In this document: positions 53,924 through 61,760 of the stretch, one piece after another
Position numbering within the stretch: the first letter of the stretch is position 1
Layout of the letters: each line of letters opens with the position of its first letter
Source of the DNA: GCA-003244245 sp038276315
GTDB taxonomy: Bacteria > Actinomycetota > Actinomycetes > Mycobacteriales > Pseudonocardiaceae
Assembly: GCA_038276315.1 (NCBI GenBank)
Contig: JBBPZY010000293.1
Span: 1-64,000 of the forward strand
Direction of reading: 5' to 3'
Length of the DNA stretch: 64,000 nt
Notes under the pieces: model-generated
The model's database searches: none
What the model was told of the DNA's origin: nothing
The model's input: the letters and a program-made list of their open reading frames with translations, nothing else
Translations under genes and position numbers: made by a program

Positions 53924-55407
53924 TGGCGGGCGAGGTGGACGACATCGTACTCAGCTCCACCCTGTGGTCGGAGCTCCGCAGCCATCTTCTGTCTACTAGC
54001 GGCAAGCCGGGCGGACGCCGGCCCGGCGATGAGCAGATGGCGTTCATCCTCGCCGCGCCCAACGTGTCAGCGAGCAGGATACGATTGGTAGGCCACGAGC
54101 TGCTCCGGGCGCAGCCGACGGACCTTGATCACCAGTCACCCTCAGCTATCAGCCCCAACGGCCAGTTCGTCGCGACCGCCCTGACCCGGTGCCGACGGGA
54201 AGGCTGGAGTCTCATCGAGGTCCACTCACACCCCTTTGACTCGGCTTCTCATACAACGTTCAGCGGCATTGACTGGTCCAACGACCGGATGAAGATGCCC
54301 CGGCTCGCGTCAATGCTACCCGAATCCTTTTATCACGCCACGATGGTCGTCGGACAGAACAGCCTAGACGCCCATTACTATCAGCGAACCATCTCGACGA
54401 TTCGGCCGGTGCGCCAAGTGACTATCGTCGGTAGCTTCTCCGACGATTCACCAGTGTTGCACTACTTTCCAGCCTCCAGTTCCGCGGCCGCGTCGGCGCT
54501 CCCGCCAGACGCACGTCACGACCGCCAGCTGCCGCTGCTCGGCGTGGCCACCCAGGAGGCCCTCTCAAAAGCACGAGTGGCTGTCGTCGGCCTTGGCGGT
54601 CTTGGTTCGTTCGTTGCCTTAGAACTCGCCTACCTCGGCGTCGGCCACCTGATTCTCATTGATCCTGACCGTATCGAGCTGAGCAATCTCAACCGCCTCA
54701 TCGGCGCTGGACCAGACGACGTCGGACGGTACAAGGTCGACGTCTTCCGGGATCTCATCGGGCGCCTGACACCGCGAGTCGCGGTAACAGCTGTGGCCGC
54801 GCCACTCCTGGACAACGGAGCGCTCCAGCACGCCAAAGCGGCAGACTTGCTTCTCGGCTGCGTCGACACGCACGGTGCCCGTCTCTCGTTGAACCATTTA
54901 TCTATTCGTTATCTCATACCGCTCATCGATGCAGGCACCGGCGCCAGGCTCGGGACCGACAGCCGCGATGCAAAACTCGGGGGACAGGTTCAGATCGTTG
55001 CACCGGGAGTCGGCTGCCTTGAGTGCCGTAGCTTCATTCACCCGCAACGGGCGGCATATGACTTAGCGCCGCCAGAGATGCAGGAGTACGAACGCGACCA
55101 CGGTTACGGCACCGAGCAGGCCATGCCCTCGGTTATATTCTTAAATGGTGTGGTGGCGTCAATGCAGGTAGCGGAAACCGCACGGACCTTCGCCGCCGTG
55201 TCAGCACCGGAAGACGTCACACCGAAGCTGGTCATGTACGACGCGCGAGCCCAGCAAACGTTCCCTGCAGCTGTTCGATACTCGCCTGAGTGCGCGACCT
55301 GCGGCACTCACGGCGTTACCGGGCTCGCTGATCTGGCACCTTTACAAGCTGCTTTTCAGGCTGCGCCGACGGCACGGCCTGCTTTCGCAAGAGCATCACT
55401 GAGCTAG
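53923..55407 (+). CDS. JAB/JAMM deubiquitinase-E1 (ThiF) fusion protein
   Basis: A 494-residue fusion. Residues 1-165 are a JAB domain: Glu37 region, then His101-Ser-His103-Pro with Ser114-x-x-Asp117, the JAMM zinc-protease pattern. Residues 200-460 are an E1-like adenylating domain: GLGGLGS (223-229), Asp247 in LIDPD, NLNR (255-258), Lys271, and Asp315 in GCVDTHGAR. Zinc cysteine pairs are Cys365/Cys368 and Cys457/Cys460. I see no cysteine in the loop (395-412) where ThiF/MoeB enzymes carry their catalytic one. The protein would activate the Ubl and also remove it from targets. The ATG at 53923 overlaps the E2 stop. Five TTA codons (Leu 233, 326, 381, 407, 473) set it apart from neighbours. 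Confidence 0.85.
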   Translation: MAGEVDDIVLSSTLWSELRSHLLSTSGKPGGRRPGDEQMAFILAAPNVSASRIRLVGHELLRAQPTDLDHQSPSAISPNGQFVATALTRCRREGWSLIEVHSHPFDSASHTTFSGIDWSNDRMKMPRLASMLPESFYHATMVVGQNSLDAHYYQRTISTIRPVRQVTIVGSFSDDSPVLHYFPASSSAAASALPPDARHDRQLPLLGVATQEALSKARVAVVGLGGLGSFVALELAYLGVGHLILIDPDRIELSNLNRLIGAGPDDVGRYKVDVFRDLIGRLTPRVAVTAVAAPLLDNGALQHAKAADLLLGCVDTHGARLSLNHLSIRYLIPLIDAGTGARLGTDSRDAKLGGQVQIVAPGVGCLECRSFIHPQRAAYDLAPPEMQEYERDHGYGTEQAMPSVIFLNGVVASMQVAETARTFAAVSAPEDVTPKLVMYDARAQQTFPAAVRYSPECATCGTHGVTGLADLAPLQAAFQAAPTARPAFARASLS

Positions 55408-55419
55408 CCGGAGCGAACC

Positions 55420-56736
55420 ATGCCGGATCCAATTCCGAGAAATAGAAGCGCGCATGGGCGCCGGCTACGCTGGCAGGCGACGCGTGGGTTTTGGCGGGGC
55501 CGCCCACGCCGGGGAGCCCAGGGCAACGCCGCACCGCCTGGACCAACCGCGCTGGCGCCGTGCCCGCCCGAGCGGCCAGAGGCTTTTCCAAACCAACCGC
55601 TACGACGACCCCAGCACGACGTCGCGCGCCCCGAAGCCGCACCACGGCCCGAACCTGCACCACGGCCTGTGCCCGCGCCGCCGTTTGCGCCTGTGCCCGC
55701 GCCGCAGCCTGGGCTTGCCCCTCCACCAAGGGCCGCGCCTCGGCTTGTCCCTCTCCCTGTGCCCGCGCCGCCGCCTGTGCCTGTGCCCGCGCCCGCGCCG
55801 CCGCCCGCGCTTGCCTCTCCGCTTGCACCTGTGCCCGACATGCAAGAGATTGGTCCAGCCCAACCACTCAGGCGTGCCCGGAACAACCCCCGGCAGCTCG
55901 AAGCAGCACCGCCGTCACCGCAAGCACGCAACAGGCAGGCGGTCGGTCCAAGACAAGCGCTTCGGCGCACCCGGCGAAACGCCAGGCGTGCTGGGCATCC
56001 CCCGCCGCAACATCGTACTGATGTGGTGGTCGGTGTATTAGTTTCCGCGGCTGCACTTGTCGTAGGGATCGTTGTGTTCCCGCTTCTCCCAACGGGTACC
56101 TCGACGGCGCCTCCGCCCGCGAGTGCCCACGCTGGAACCGCGGTCGTGGGTAGTGCTCCGGGCCCGGTCGATGGCCCGCTTGCGGTCCAGCCGGGTGCCT
56201 CACCAGAACCCGATCGCGCCCCAACGCACCCAGGTGTGGCCCTGCTCAGTAATCAGACACCGGTGCACCCTTCGTCCGTAGTCCCGGCGGTTGTGCAGCC
56301 AGCCACAGCGCCACAAGTTGCCGCACCAAGCGTGCCCAGCCGGAGTAGCTCCGTAGGGTCGGAGCAGCCAGCCAGCCCGCCGCCGGTCCGCCATACCCGC
56401 AGCGCTGGGGCGATCTACCCGGATTCCGGCAGCGGTGGCCAGTTAGGCGGCGGCACCCCTCCAGTCAACCCCCCGCCAGTCAACCCCTCACCAGCCAACC
56501 CACCGGGCGGTCAGCTATCTAAGAAGGGCGGCACCCCACCAGGCGGCGTCCATGCAGCTGGGCACTCAGATGGCGGCGGCTTCGGTCGTGGTGGCAGCGG
56601 CTTGGGTCGTGGTGGCGGCGGCTTCGGCGGTGGCGCATTCGGCGGCGGTTTCGGTGGCGCTTTCGGCGGCGGTTTCGGTGGCACCTCAAGCAGTCACCCA
56701 AGTGGCGGCAGCTCAAGTAGTAAGTCAGATCAGTGA
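55420..56736 (+). CDS. Proline-rich single-pass membrane protein with glycine-rich tail, Ubl operon gene 4
   Basis: A 438-residue low-complexity protein. Residues 1-200 are cytosolic, dominated by Pro/Ala/Arg with a long Pro-x-Pro-x tract (about 72-140) and three QPLRR/QALRR motifs (59-63, 148-152, 179-183). One membrane helix spans 202-223 (VVVGVLVSAAALVVGIVVF). Residues 224-438 are Pro/Ser/Thr-rich, then Gly/Phe-rich (repeats of GGGFGG) and end SSSSKSDQ. It starts 12 bases after the JAB-E1 stop with a GGAGC site, so it belongs to the operon. It contains only three lysines. I know no family; it may be a membrane anchor, adaptor or target of the conjugation system. Two TTA codons. Confidence 0.6.
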   Translation: MPDPIPRNRSAHGRRLRWQATRGFWRGRPRRGAQGNAAPPGPTALAPCPPERPEAFPNQPLRRPQHDVARPEAAPRPEPAPRPVPAPPFAPVPAPQPGLAPPPRAAPRLVPLPVPAPPPVPVPAPAPPPALASPLAPVPDMQEIGPAQPLRRARNNPRQLEAAPPSPQARNRQAVGPRQALRRTRRNARRAGHPPPQHRTDVVVGVLVSAAALVVGIVVFPLLPTGTSTAPPPASAHAGTAVVGSAPGPVDGPLAVQPGASPEPDRAPTHPGVALLSNQTPVHPSSVVPAVVQPATAPQVAAPSVPSRSSSVGSEQPASPPPVRHTRSAGAIYPDSGSGGQLGGGTPPVNPPPVNPSPANPPGGQLSKKGGTPPGGVHAAGHSDGGGFGRGGSGLGRGGGGFGGGAFGGGFGGAFGGGFGGTSSSHPSGGSSSSKSDQ

Positions 56737-56924
56737 GGAGGTAGGGCGCATCGGCGAGTCCTGACTCCTCATGATGAAGTCGGAAGGGTCATCAATTGGA
56801 GGCAAACTACCGACGAGCTATCAGACCAATGCAAAACGTCTGTGAACCCCGAGCGGCGCGGCGCCGGGCGCACAAGAATGCGGTACTACGGTAGTCAGCG
56901 CGCCACCGGCCACTCGTTAGCCCT

Positions 56925-56996
56925 GGATCTCCCGAACCCAACAGTAGAGCTGTTTCACGCCAGCACGATAGCTCTGCTGTTGGGTTCGGGAGATCC
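56925..56996. repeat. Dispersed palindromic repeat, copy 2
   Basis: Arms of 27 bases (56925-56951 and 56970-56996) pair with one mismatch. The core is CCCGAACCCAACAGTAG, with a C where copies 1 and 3 have T; the opposite arm carries the matching G, so pairing is kept. It lies exactly at the broken 3' end of the fadE remnant. Confidence 0.9.
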
Positions 56997-57343
56997 AGAG
57001 CAGTCTTGAAGCCGGTGCCGGGCTCGCCGATGATCCGATCGGCCGAGATCGGCAATCTTCGAAGTAGATCTCCCGGGTCGGGCTACCCCTGATTCCCAGC
57101 CTGCGCTCCTTGGGCCCGACCGAGAAACCCGGGTCGTCTTTGTGGACGACCAAGGCGCTGATCACAAGCCCACCTGCGCCCTTGGCCTGGTCGGTTACCT
57201 ACCGCCATCACGGTGTACCAGGTCGATTCTCCGGCGTTGGTGATCCAGCACTTGGTGCCGTTGAGTACCCAGTGGTCACCATCACGCTGGGCCCGGGTCC
57301 GCATCGCCGCGGCATCACTTCCCGCCTCCAGAACGCGGCGAAG
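56997..57343 (-). pseudogene. Acyl-CoA dehydrogenase fragment (fadE25-like)
   Basis: Only the central FAD/substrate part of an acyl-CoA dehydrogenase remains. In successive frames one reads EAGSDAAAMRTRAQRDGDHW, LNGTKCWITNAGESTWYTV, then VVHKDDPGFSVGPKERRLGI and TREIYFEDCR, then DRIIGEPGTGFKTAL. The fragment starts directly after the purE stop (about 115 N-terminal residues missing) and stops at palindromic repeat copy 2 (about 150 C-terminal residues missing). At least two frameshifts lie inside. In mycobacteria an intact fadE25 (Rv3274c) sits here beside purE, so this is its remnant. Confidence 0.85.
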
Positions 57344-57835
57344 TCAGTCCAGTGCGGCGCGGAGCGTGGCGTCGGAGTCGAGGACACGTTGGGCTTGGGC
57401 TTGTTGGAAGGTTGCGATCCGGTGGGCGAGCACCGGGTCCGACACGGCCAGGATGCGGATGGCGAGCAGGCCGGCGTTGCGCGCGCCGCCGACTGACACG
57501 GTGGCGACCGGCACCCCGGCGGGCATCTGCACGATGGACAGCAGCGAGTCCAGCCCGTCAAGGTGTGCCAGCGGCACTGGCACCCCGATCACCGGCAGCA
57601 CGGTCGCCGAGGCCACCATCCCGGGCAGGTGCGCCGCTCCGCCAGCCCCCGCGATGATCACTCTCAGCCCCCGGCCTGCGGCGTTGCGGGCATAGTCGAG
57701 CATCCGGTCGGGGGTGCGGTGCGCGGAGACCACCGACACCTCGTGGGCCACCCCGAACTCATCGAGGGCCTGCGCGGCAGCACGCATCACCGGCCAGTCC
57801 GAGTCACTGCCCATGATCACACCGACCAGACTCAC
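57344..57835 (-). CDS. purE: N5-carboxyaminoimidazole ribonucleotide mutase
   Basis: A 163-residue class I PurE. It has the MGSDSDWPVM phosphate-binding start, SVVSAHRTPDRM with the catalytic His, and GAGGAAHLPGMVAS. It moves the carboxyl group of N5-CAIR to make CAIR in purine synthesis. The GTG start overlaps the purK stop (GTGA). The PurK-PurE pair is the bacterial two-step route. Confidence 0.96.
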   Translation of the reverse strand: MSLVGVIMGSDSDWPVMRAAAQALDEFGVAHEVSVVSAHRTPDRMLDYARNAAGRGLRVIIAGAGGAAHLPGMVASATVLPVIGVPVPLAHLDGLDSLLSIVQMPAGVPVATVSVGGARNAGLLAIRILAVSDPVLAHRIATFQQAQAQRVLDSDATLRAALD

Positions 57836-59040
57836 GCCGTCTCCCGTCCCTGCCCGTGCACCGGGTACCCGTCCGGCCAGGTCCCGGTAGCGAGAAAGGC
57901 TGCCGAAGCGATCGCCACGTTGCGCGCCGGCGTCGGCGCCTCACCAAGAACCGTGACGTGCCCGATCTTGCGCCTGGGCCGCTCCGGCTTCGCATACAGG
58001 TGCACCTTCGCCTGCGGGTAACGAGCCATCAGGTGGTGCAGTCGCTCATCCATACCCATCATCGGCGCGATATCGGCGCCCAGCACGTTGGCCATCGCAC
58101 AGGCCGGGGCGCGCGGTGCGGTGGACCCCAACGGGTAGTCCAGCACCGCCCGCAGGTGCTGCTCGAACTGGGAGGTCGCAGCACCCTCGATGGTCCAGTG
58201 CCCGCTGTTGTGCGGTCGCATCGCCAACTCATTAACCAATAACTGTCCAGTAGACATTTCGAACAGCTCGACGGCGAGGACGCCGACCACTTCTAGCGTC
58301 GCCGCCAACCGCAGCGCCAACTGCTGGCCGGCTTGCGCGAGTTCGGCATCCAGGCCGGGTGCCGGGGCGAGCACCTCCACACAGATCCCCTCCCGCTGCA
58401 CCGTCTGTACCACCGGCCACACCGCGCCCTGCCCGAATGGCGAGCGGGCCACCAGCACGGCGAGTTCCCTGCGCATCGCCACGCATTGCTCGACCAGCAA
58501 TGGCGTACCCGCGGCAAGCAGCTCGGTCACCACGCACCGCGCGCTGGTGGGGGTGTTGAGCATCCACAGACCGCGCCCGTCGTAGCCCCCGCGGACCGCC
58601 TTCAGTACGCAGGGCCAGCCGTGCTCGGCACCGAAGGACACCGCGTCGTGCGGCCGGGTCACCTCGCGAAACGGCGGGACCGGCACGCCCAGGCCGGCCA
58701 ACGTCCGGCGCATGAGCAGCTTGTCCTGGGCATGGCGCAGTGCGTCCGGCCCCGGGTACACCCGCACCCCCTCGGCGACCAACGCCCGCAGGTGCTCGGT
58801 GGGGACGTGCTCATGGTCGAAGGTGAGCACGTCGCAGCCCACAGCGAACCGGCGCAACTCAACCAGCTCGTCGTGCCGACCGAGAACCACATCGGAGGCC
58901 ACCAGCGCCGCCGGCTCGTCCGGACCGGCGGCCAACACCCGCAGGGACTGACCGAGCGCTACCGCGGCCTGGTGGGTCATCCGGGCTAGCTGCCCGGCGC
59001 CCACCATGCCGACGACCGGCAAACCGGTACGGAGGTCCAC
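57832..59040 (-). CDS. purK: 5-(carboxyamino)imidazole ribonucleotide synthase
   Basis: A 402-residue ATP-grasp enzyme that carboxylates AIR with bicarbonate and ATP. It begins PVVGMVGAGQLARMTHQAA; the ATP-grasp core includes WPCVLKAVRGGYDGRGLW, and EMSTGQLLVNELAMRPHNSG binds metal. The start GTG lies at 59040. The divergent gtrA gene begins about 190 bases away, and palindromic repeat copy 3 sits between the two starts. Confidence 0.95.
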   Translation of the reverse strand: MDLRTGLPVVGMVGAGQLARMTHQAAVALGQSLRVLAAGPDEPAALVASDVVLGRHDELVELRRFAVGCDVLTFDHEHVPTEHLRALVAEGVRVYPGPDALRHAQDKLLMRRTLAGLGVPVPPFREVTRPHDAVSFGAEHGWPCVLKAVRGGYDGRGLWMLNTPTSARCVVTELLAAGTPLLVEQCVAMRRELAVLVARSPFGQGAVWPVVQTVQREGICVEVLAPAPGLDAELAQAGQQLALRLAATLEVVGVLAVELFEMSTGQLLVNELAMRPHNSGHWTIEGAATSQFEQHLRAVLDYPLGSTAPRAPACAMANVLGADIAPMMGMDERLHHLMARYPQAKVHLYAKPERPRRKIGHVTVLGEAPTPARNVAIASAAFLATGTWPDGYPVHGQGRETA

Positions 59041-59092
59041 GAACTGGTGATCTTATCTCCAGACCTGCTGCATGCACGACCAGCCCTCCTGT

Positions 59093-59154
59093 TCCCGAAC
59101 TCAACAGCAGCGCTGCGCGGGGCGATGAGAACAGCACTGCTGTTGAGTTCGGGA
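59093..59154. repeat. Dispersed palindromic repeat, copy 3
   Basis: Arms of 22-23 bases (CCCGAACTCAACAGCAG outer arm at 59094, partner ending 59153) with one internal mismatch and a 16-base spacer. It sits between the divergent purK and gtrA starts, where a terminator is not expected. Confidence 0.9.
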
Positions 59155-59233
59155 GCCTGAGCGCGGAGCTCGGGCACGCCGGTGGCTGCTCCTGGGTGCA
59201 CGAGCTGGTGTGCGTGGTCCGTACACTGCGGCC

Positions 59234-59746
59234 GTGTCCATGGTCGACGGCGTGCTCATCCGCATCCCGCAGCCCTACCGTGACATCGCTGTTCGGCACC
59301 GCGAGCTGGTGAAGTTCGCCCTCGTCGGCGGGGTCACCTACATCGTCGATATCACGCTGTTCACGCTGCTGAAGACGACGGTGCTGGAGCCCAAGCCGGT
59401 CACCGCCAAGATCGTTGCGGTACTGGTGGCGACGATCGTGTCCTACATACTGAACCGGGAGTGGTCCTTCCGCACCCGGGGCGGCCGGGAACGGCGCCAC
59501 GAGGCCTCGTTGTTCTTCCTGGTCTGTGGCATCGGACTGGTGCTCAACGCTGCGCCACTGTGGATCTCGCGATACGTGCTGGACTTGCACGTCCCGGCGG
59601 TCAGCCTGCTCGCTCAGGAGACCGCCGACTTCGCCAGCGCGAACGTGATCGGAACGCTGCTGGCGATGGTTTTCCGATGGTGGGCCTTTCGTAGGTACGT
59701 CTTCCCCGACCAGAACGTGCGCCGCCAGGTGCAGCAGGTCGGCTGA
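59234..59746 (+). CDS. GtrA family membrane protein
   Basis: A protein of about 170 residues with four membrane helices. The GtrA signature is present: ELVKFALVGGVTYIVDITLF, then SYILNREWSFR and the ending MVFRWWAFRRYVF. GtrA proteins flip or move polyprenyl-linked sugars across the membrane for wall or O-antigen modification; Rv3277, at this position in mycobacteria, is the counterpart. The start is GTG 59234 or ATG 59240. A TACACT hexamer at 59222-59227 ends six bases before the GTG, which would fit a leaderless transcript. It is convergent with the kinase gene, one base apart. Confidence 0.87.
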   Translation: MSMVDGVLIRIPQPYRDIAVRHRELVKFALVGGVTYIVDITLFTLLKTTVLEPKPVTAKIVAVLVATIVSYILNREWSFRTRGGRERRHEASLFFLVCGIGLVLNAAPLWISRYVLDLHVPAVSLLAQETADFASANVIGTLLAMVFRWWAFRRYVFPDQNVRRQVQQVG

Positions 59747-59747
59747 G

Positions 59748-61037
59748 TCAACGCACCACTCCGGTGCCCGGGCGGGCGGGCCCGGTTAACTCCTCGCCGC
59801 GCGGTACCCGCAAGTAGGCAGCGAATCTTGCGGGCCGCGCCGAACTGAGCTCAAGGCGTCCCCCGTCGGCCTCGACCAGTGCCCTGGCCAGCGCTAGCCC
59901 GACGCCGGTCGAGGACGCACCCGAGATCCCCCGGTCGAAGACGTGTGCGGCCAAGTCCTCGGGCACGCCCTCGCCCCCGTCAGTGACCTCCACCACGACC
60001 ATCCGGTCTGGTCCGACTCCGGTCCACCGGGCGGACAGCGTCACGACGCCGGCGCCGTGCCGCAGCGCGTTGTCGATCAGCACTCCGAGCGCCTCGCGCA
60101 GCCGGCCAGGCGTGACCCGGGCGATCAGCCCGTCGGCTACCCGCAGCCGCAGGAGCCGCCGGTCGGCGTCGGCCTGCGGCTGCCAGTCGGCGACCACCTC
60201 GCCGAGCAGTTCGCCCAGCTCCACCGGCTCGGCGGTGGCGGCGCGGGCCTCCTCGGTGGCCCGCAACAGGTCATCGAGTACCGCACCGAGCCGCTCGGCT
60301 TGCTCCAACGCCGCCTCGGCCTCCGCGGCAGTATCCGGGTCAGGGTTGGTGGCCAGCTCGTCCAGTCGTAGCAGCAGTGCGGTCAGCCGGCTGCGCAGCT
60401 GATGTGACACGTCGCCGACGAGGTCCCGCTCCCGGGCGATGAGCTCGGCGAGCGCGGCCGCCGAGGTGTCCAGCAGCTCCGCGACCCGATCGAGCTCCGG
60501 GATGCCGTGCCTGGCCGGCGCAGGGCGGAAATCCGCCATTCCCAGCCGGGTGGCCCGATCGGCGATATCCTCCAGCGGCCCCGCCAACCGCCACGCGGTG
60601 ACGGTAGCGATAGCTGCACCGATCCCCACCGACAACCCCACGAGCAGGGCGACCACCGCGACCGCTTGCAGCTGATCGCCTCGCATCCCGCCGCCGGGCA
60701 CCGCCAACCGGACGGTGCCGCGCTTCCCCAGTTCCAGCGACTCCACCACCGCGCCGGAACCCGGATCGGGACCGATCACCGAGTGACCGGTCAGGGGTGA
60801 GTCCAACACCAGCTGCCCGCCGGGGGGAAGCGCACGGGCGATCGAGCCCAGACCCGCCGTTGGATCCAGCGACCTCTGATCGTCGAGCCGGACGACCACC
60901 TGCGTCAACCGGGCCAGCAGGTAAGCCCGGGTGGCATGTTCCACCAGCCGCCAGGAGGCGAACGCCAGGGGACCGCCCAGCACAAGTCCGGTGATCGCCA
61001 CCGCGATCAGCGTGGACTGCAGGATCCTCCACCGCAC
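59748..61037 (-). CDS. Sensor histidine kinase
   Basis: A 429-residue kinase. TM1 is at about 9-29, a short sensory loop follows (30-120), TM2 is at about 123-147 and a HAMP at about 148-200. The H-box is DVSHQLRSRLTALL with His212; N box DNALRHGAG and G boxes (DGGEGVPED, GVGLALARALV) follow. The phosphatase-type Ser-Arg after the H-box is typical of actinobacterial homologues. The response regulator gene is 31 bases upstream on the same strand. The signal is unknown. Confidence 0.92.
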   Translation of the reverse strand: MRWRILQSTLIAVAITGLVLGGPLAFASWRLVEHATRAYLLARLTQVVVRLDDQRSLDPTAGLGSIARALPPGGQLVLDSPLTGHSVIGPDPGSGAVVESLELGKRGTVRLAVPGGGMRGDQLQAVAVVALLVGLSVGIGAAIATVTAWRLAGPLEDIADRATRLGMADFRPAPARHGIPELDRVAELLDTSAAALAELIARERDLVGDVSHQLRSRLTALLLRLDELATNPDPDTAAEAEAALEQAERLGAVLDDLLRATEEARAATAEPVELGELLGEVVADWQPQADADRRLLRLRVADGLIARVTPGRLREALGVLIDNALRHGAGVVTLSARWTGVGPDRMVVVEVTDGGEGVPEDLAAHVFDRGISGASSTGVGLALARALVEADGGRLELSSARPARFAAYLRVPRGEELTGPARPGTGVVR

Positions 61038-61068
61038 GGCGGCACGCTACGCCAGTTACCGGGCACTT

Positions 61069-61722
61069 TTACAGCGCGTCAAATCGGAACCCGACTCCCC
61101 GGACGGTGGCGATCCGGCTGCTACCGATCTTGCGGCGTAGCCATGAGATATGCATATCCAGCGTCTTGGTGTTTTTGAGCTCCAGTCCCTTCCACACGTC
61201 GCGCAGGATCTCCTCCCGGCTGACCACCTGACCCGACCGGGACAGCAGTACCCGCAGCAGCTCGAACTCCTTATTCGCCAGCCCGACCTCAGTACCGTCG
61301 ATGAGTACCCGGCGCCCGGCGACGTCCATCCGCACCCCACCCACCTCTAGCGCGTCGGGCACGCTACGGCGCAGCAGAGCGCGCACTCTGGCGAGCAGCT
61401 CAGCCAACCGGAACGGCTTGGCGACGTAGTCGTCAGCACCGGCGTCGAGCCCGACGACGAAATCCACCTCGTCGGTTCGGGCGGTGAGCATCAGGACCGG
61501 GACATCCGGACGTACCCGGCGCAGCCGGCGGCAGATGTCCAGGCCATCCATCCCCGGCAGCCCGAGGTCGAGCACCAGCAGGTCAACCTCCTCGTCGTCG
61601 GCACGGGCCAGCGCGGTGTGACCGTCGCCGACTACCACCACCTCGTGCCCCTCCCGCTGCAAGGCGCGAGACAGCGGCACGGCGATGCCGGTGTCGTCCT
61701 CGACGAGCAGCACAGTGGCCAC
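61069..61722 (-). CDS. OmpR-family response regulator
   Basis: A 217-residue regulator. The receiver domain has VEDD, phospho-acceptor Asp52 in LVLDLGLPGMDG and the switch LMLTARTDE. The winged helix has LANKEFELLRVLLSRSGQ and LKNTKTLDMHISWLRRKIG. It is paired with the kinase downstream. The hisN gene is divergent with 38 bases between the two starts, so autoregulation would also affect hisN. Confidence 0.93.
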   Translation of the reverse strand: MATVLLVEDDTGIAVPLSRALQREGHEVVVVGDGHTALARADDEEVDLLVLDLGLPGMDGLDICRRLRRVRPDVPVLMLTARTDEVDFVVGLDAGADDYVAKPFRLAELLARVRALLRRSVPDALEVGGVRMDVAGRRVLIDGTEVGLANKEFELLRVLLSRSGQVVSREEILRDVWKGLELKNTKTLDMHISWLRRKIGSSRIATVRGVGFRFDAL

Positions 61723-61760
61723 CCCAACAGACTAGGGGGGACCTGGCAGCCTGTGCAGCT

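Noticed and set aside
53923..55407. Reading the ThiF-domain protein as MoeB or ThiF of cofactor synthesis
   Set aside because: It carries an N-terminal JAMM domain and is coupled to Ubl and E2-like genes, with no moa, moe or thi genes nearby.
55454..56041. Alternative frame (195 codons) within the Pro-rich gene
   Set aside because: It ends before the membrane segment and lacks a ribosome binding site; the 438-codon frame has the operon spacing, a membrane helix and a coherent tail.
10131..59154. Palindromic repeats as a CRISPR array
   Set aside because: The three copies are kilobases apart with no regular spacers, and there are no cas genes.
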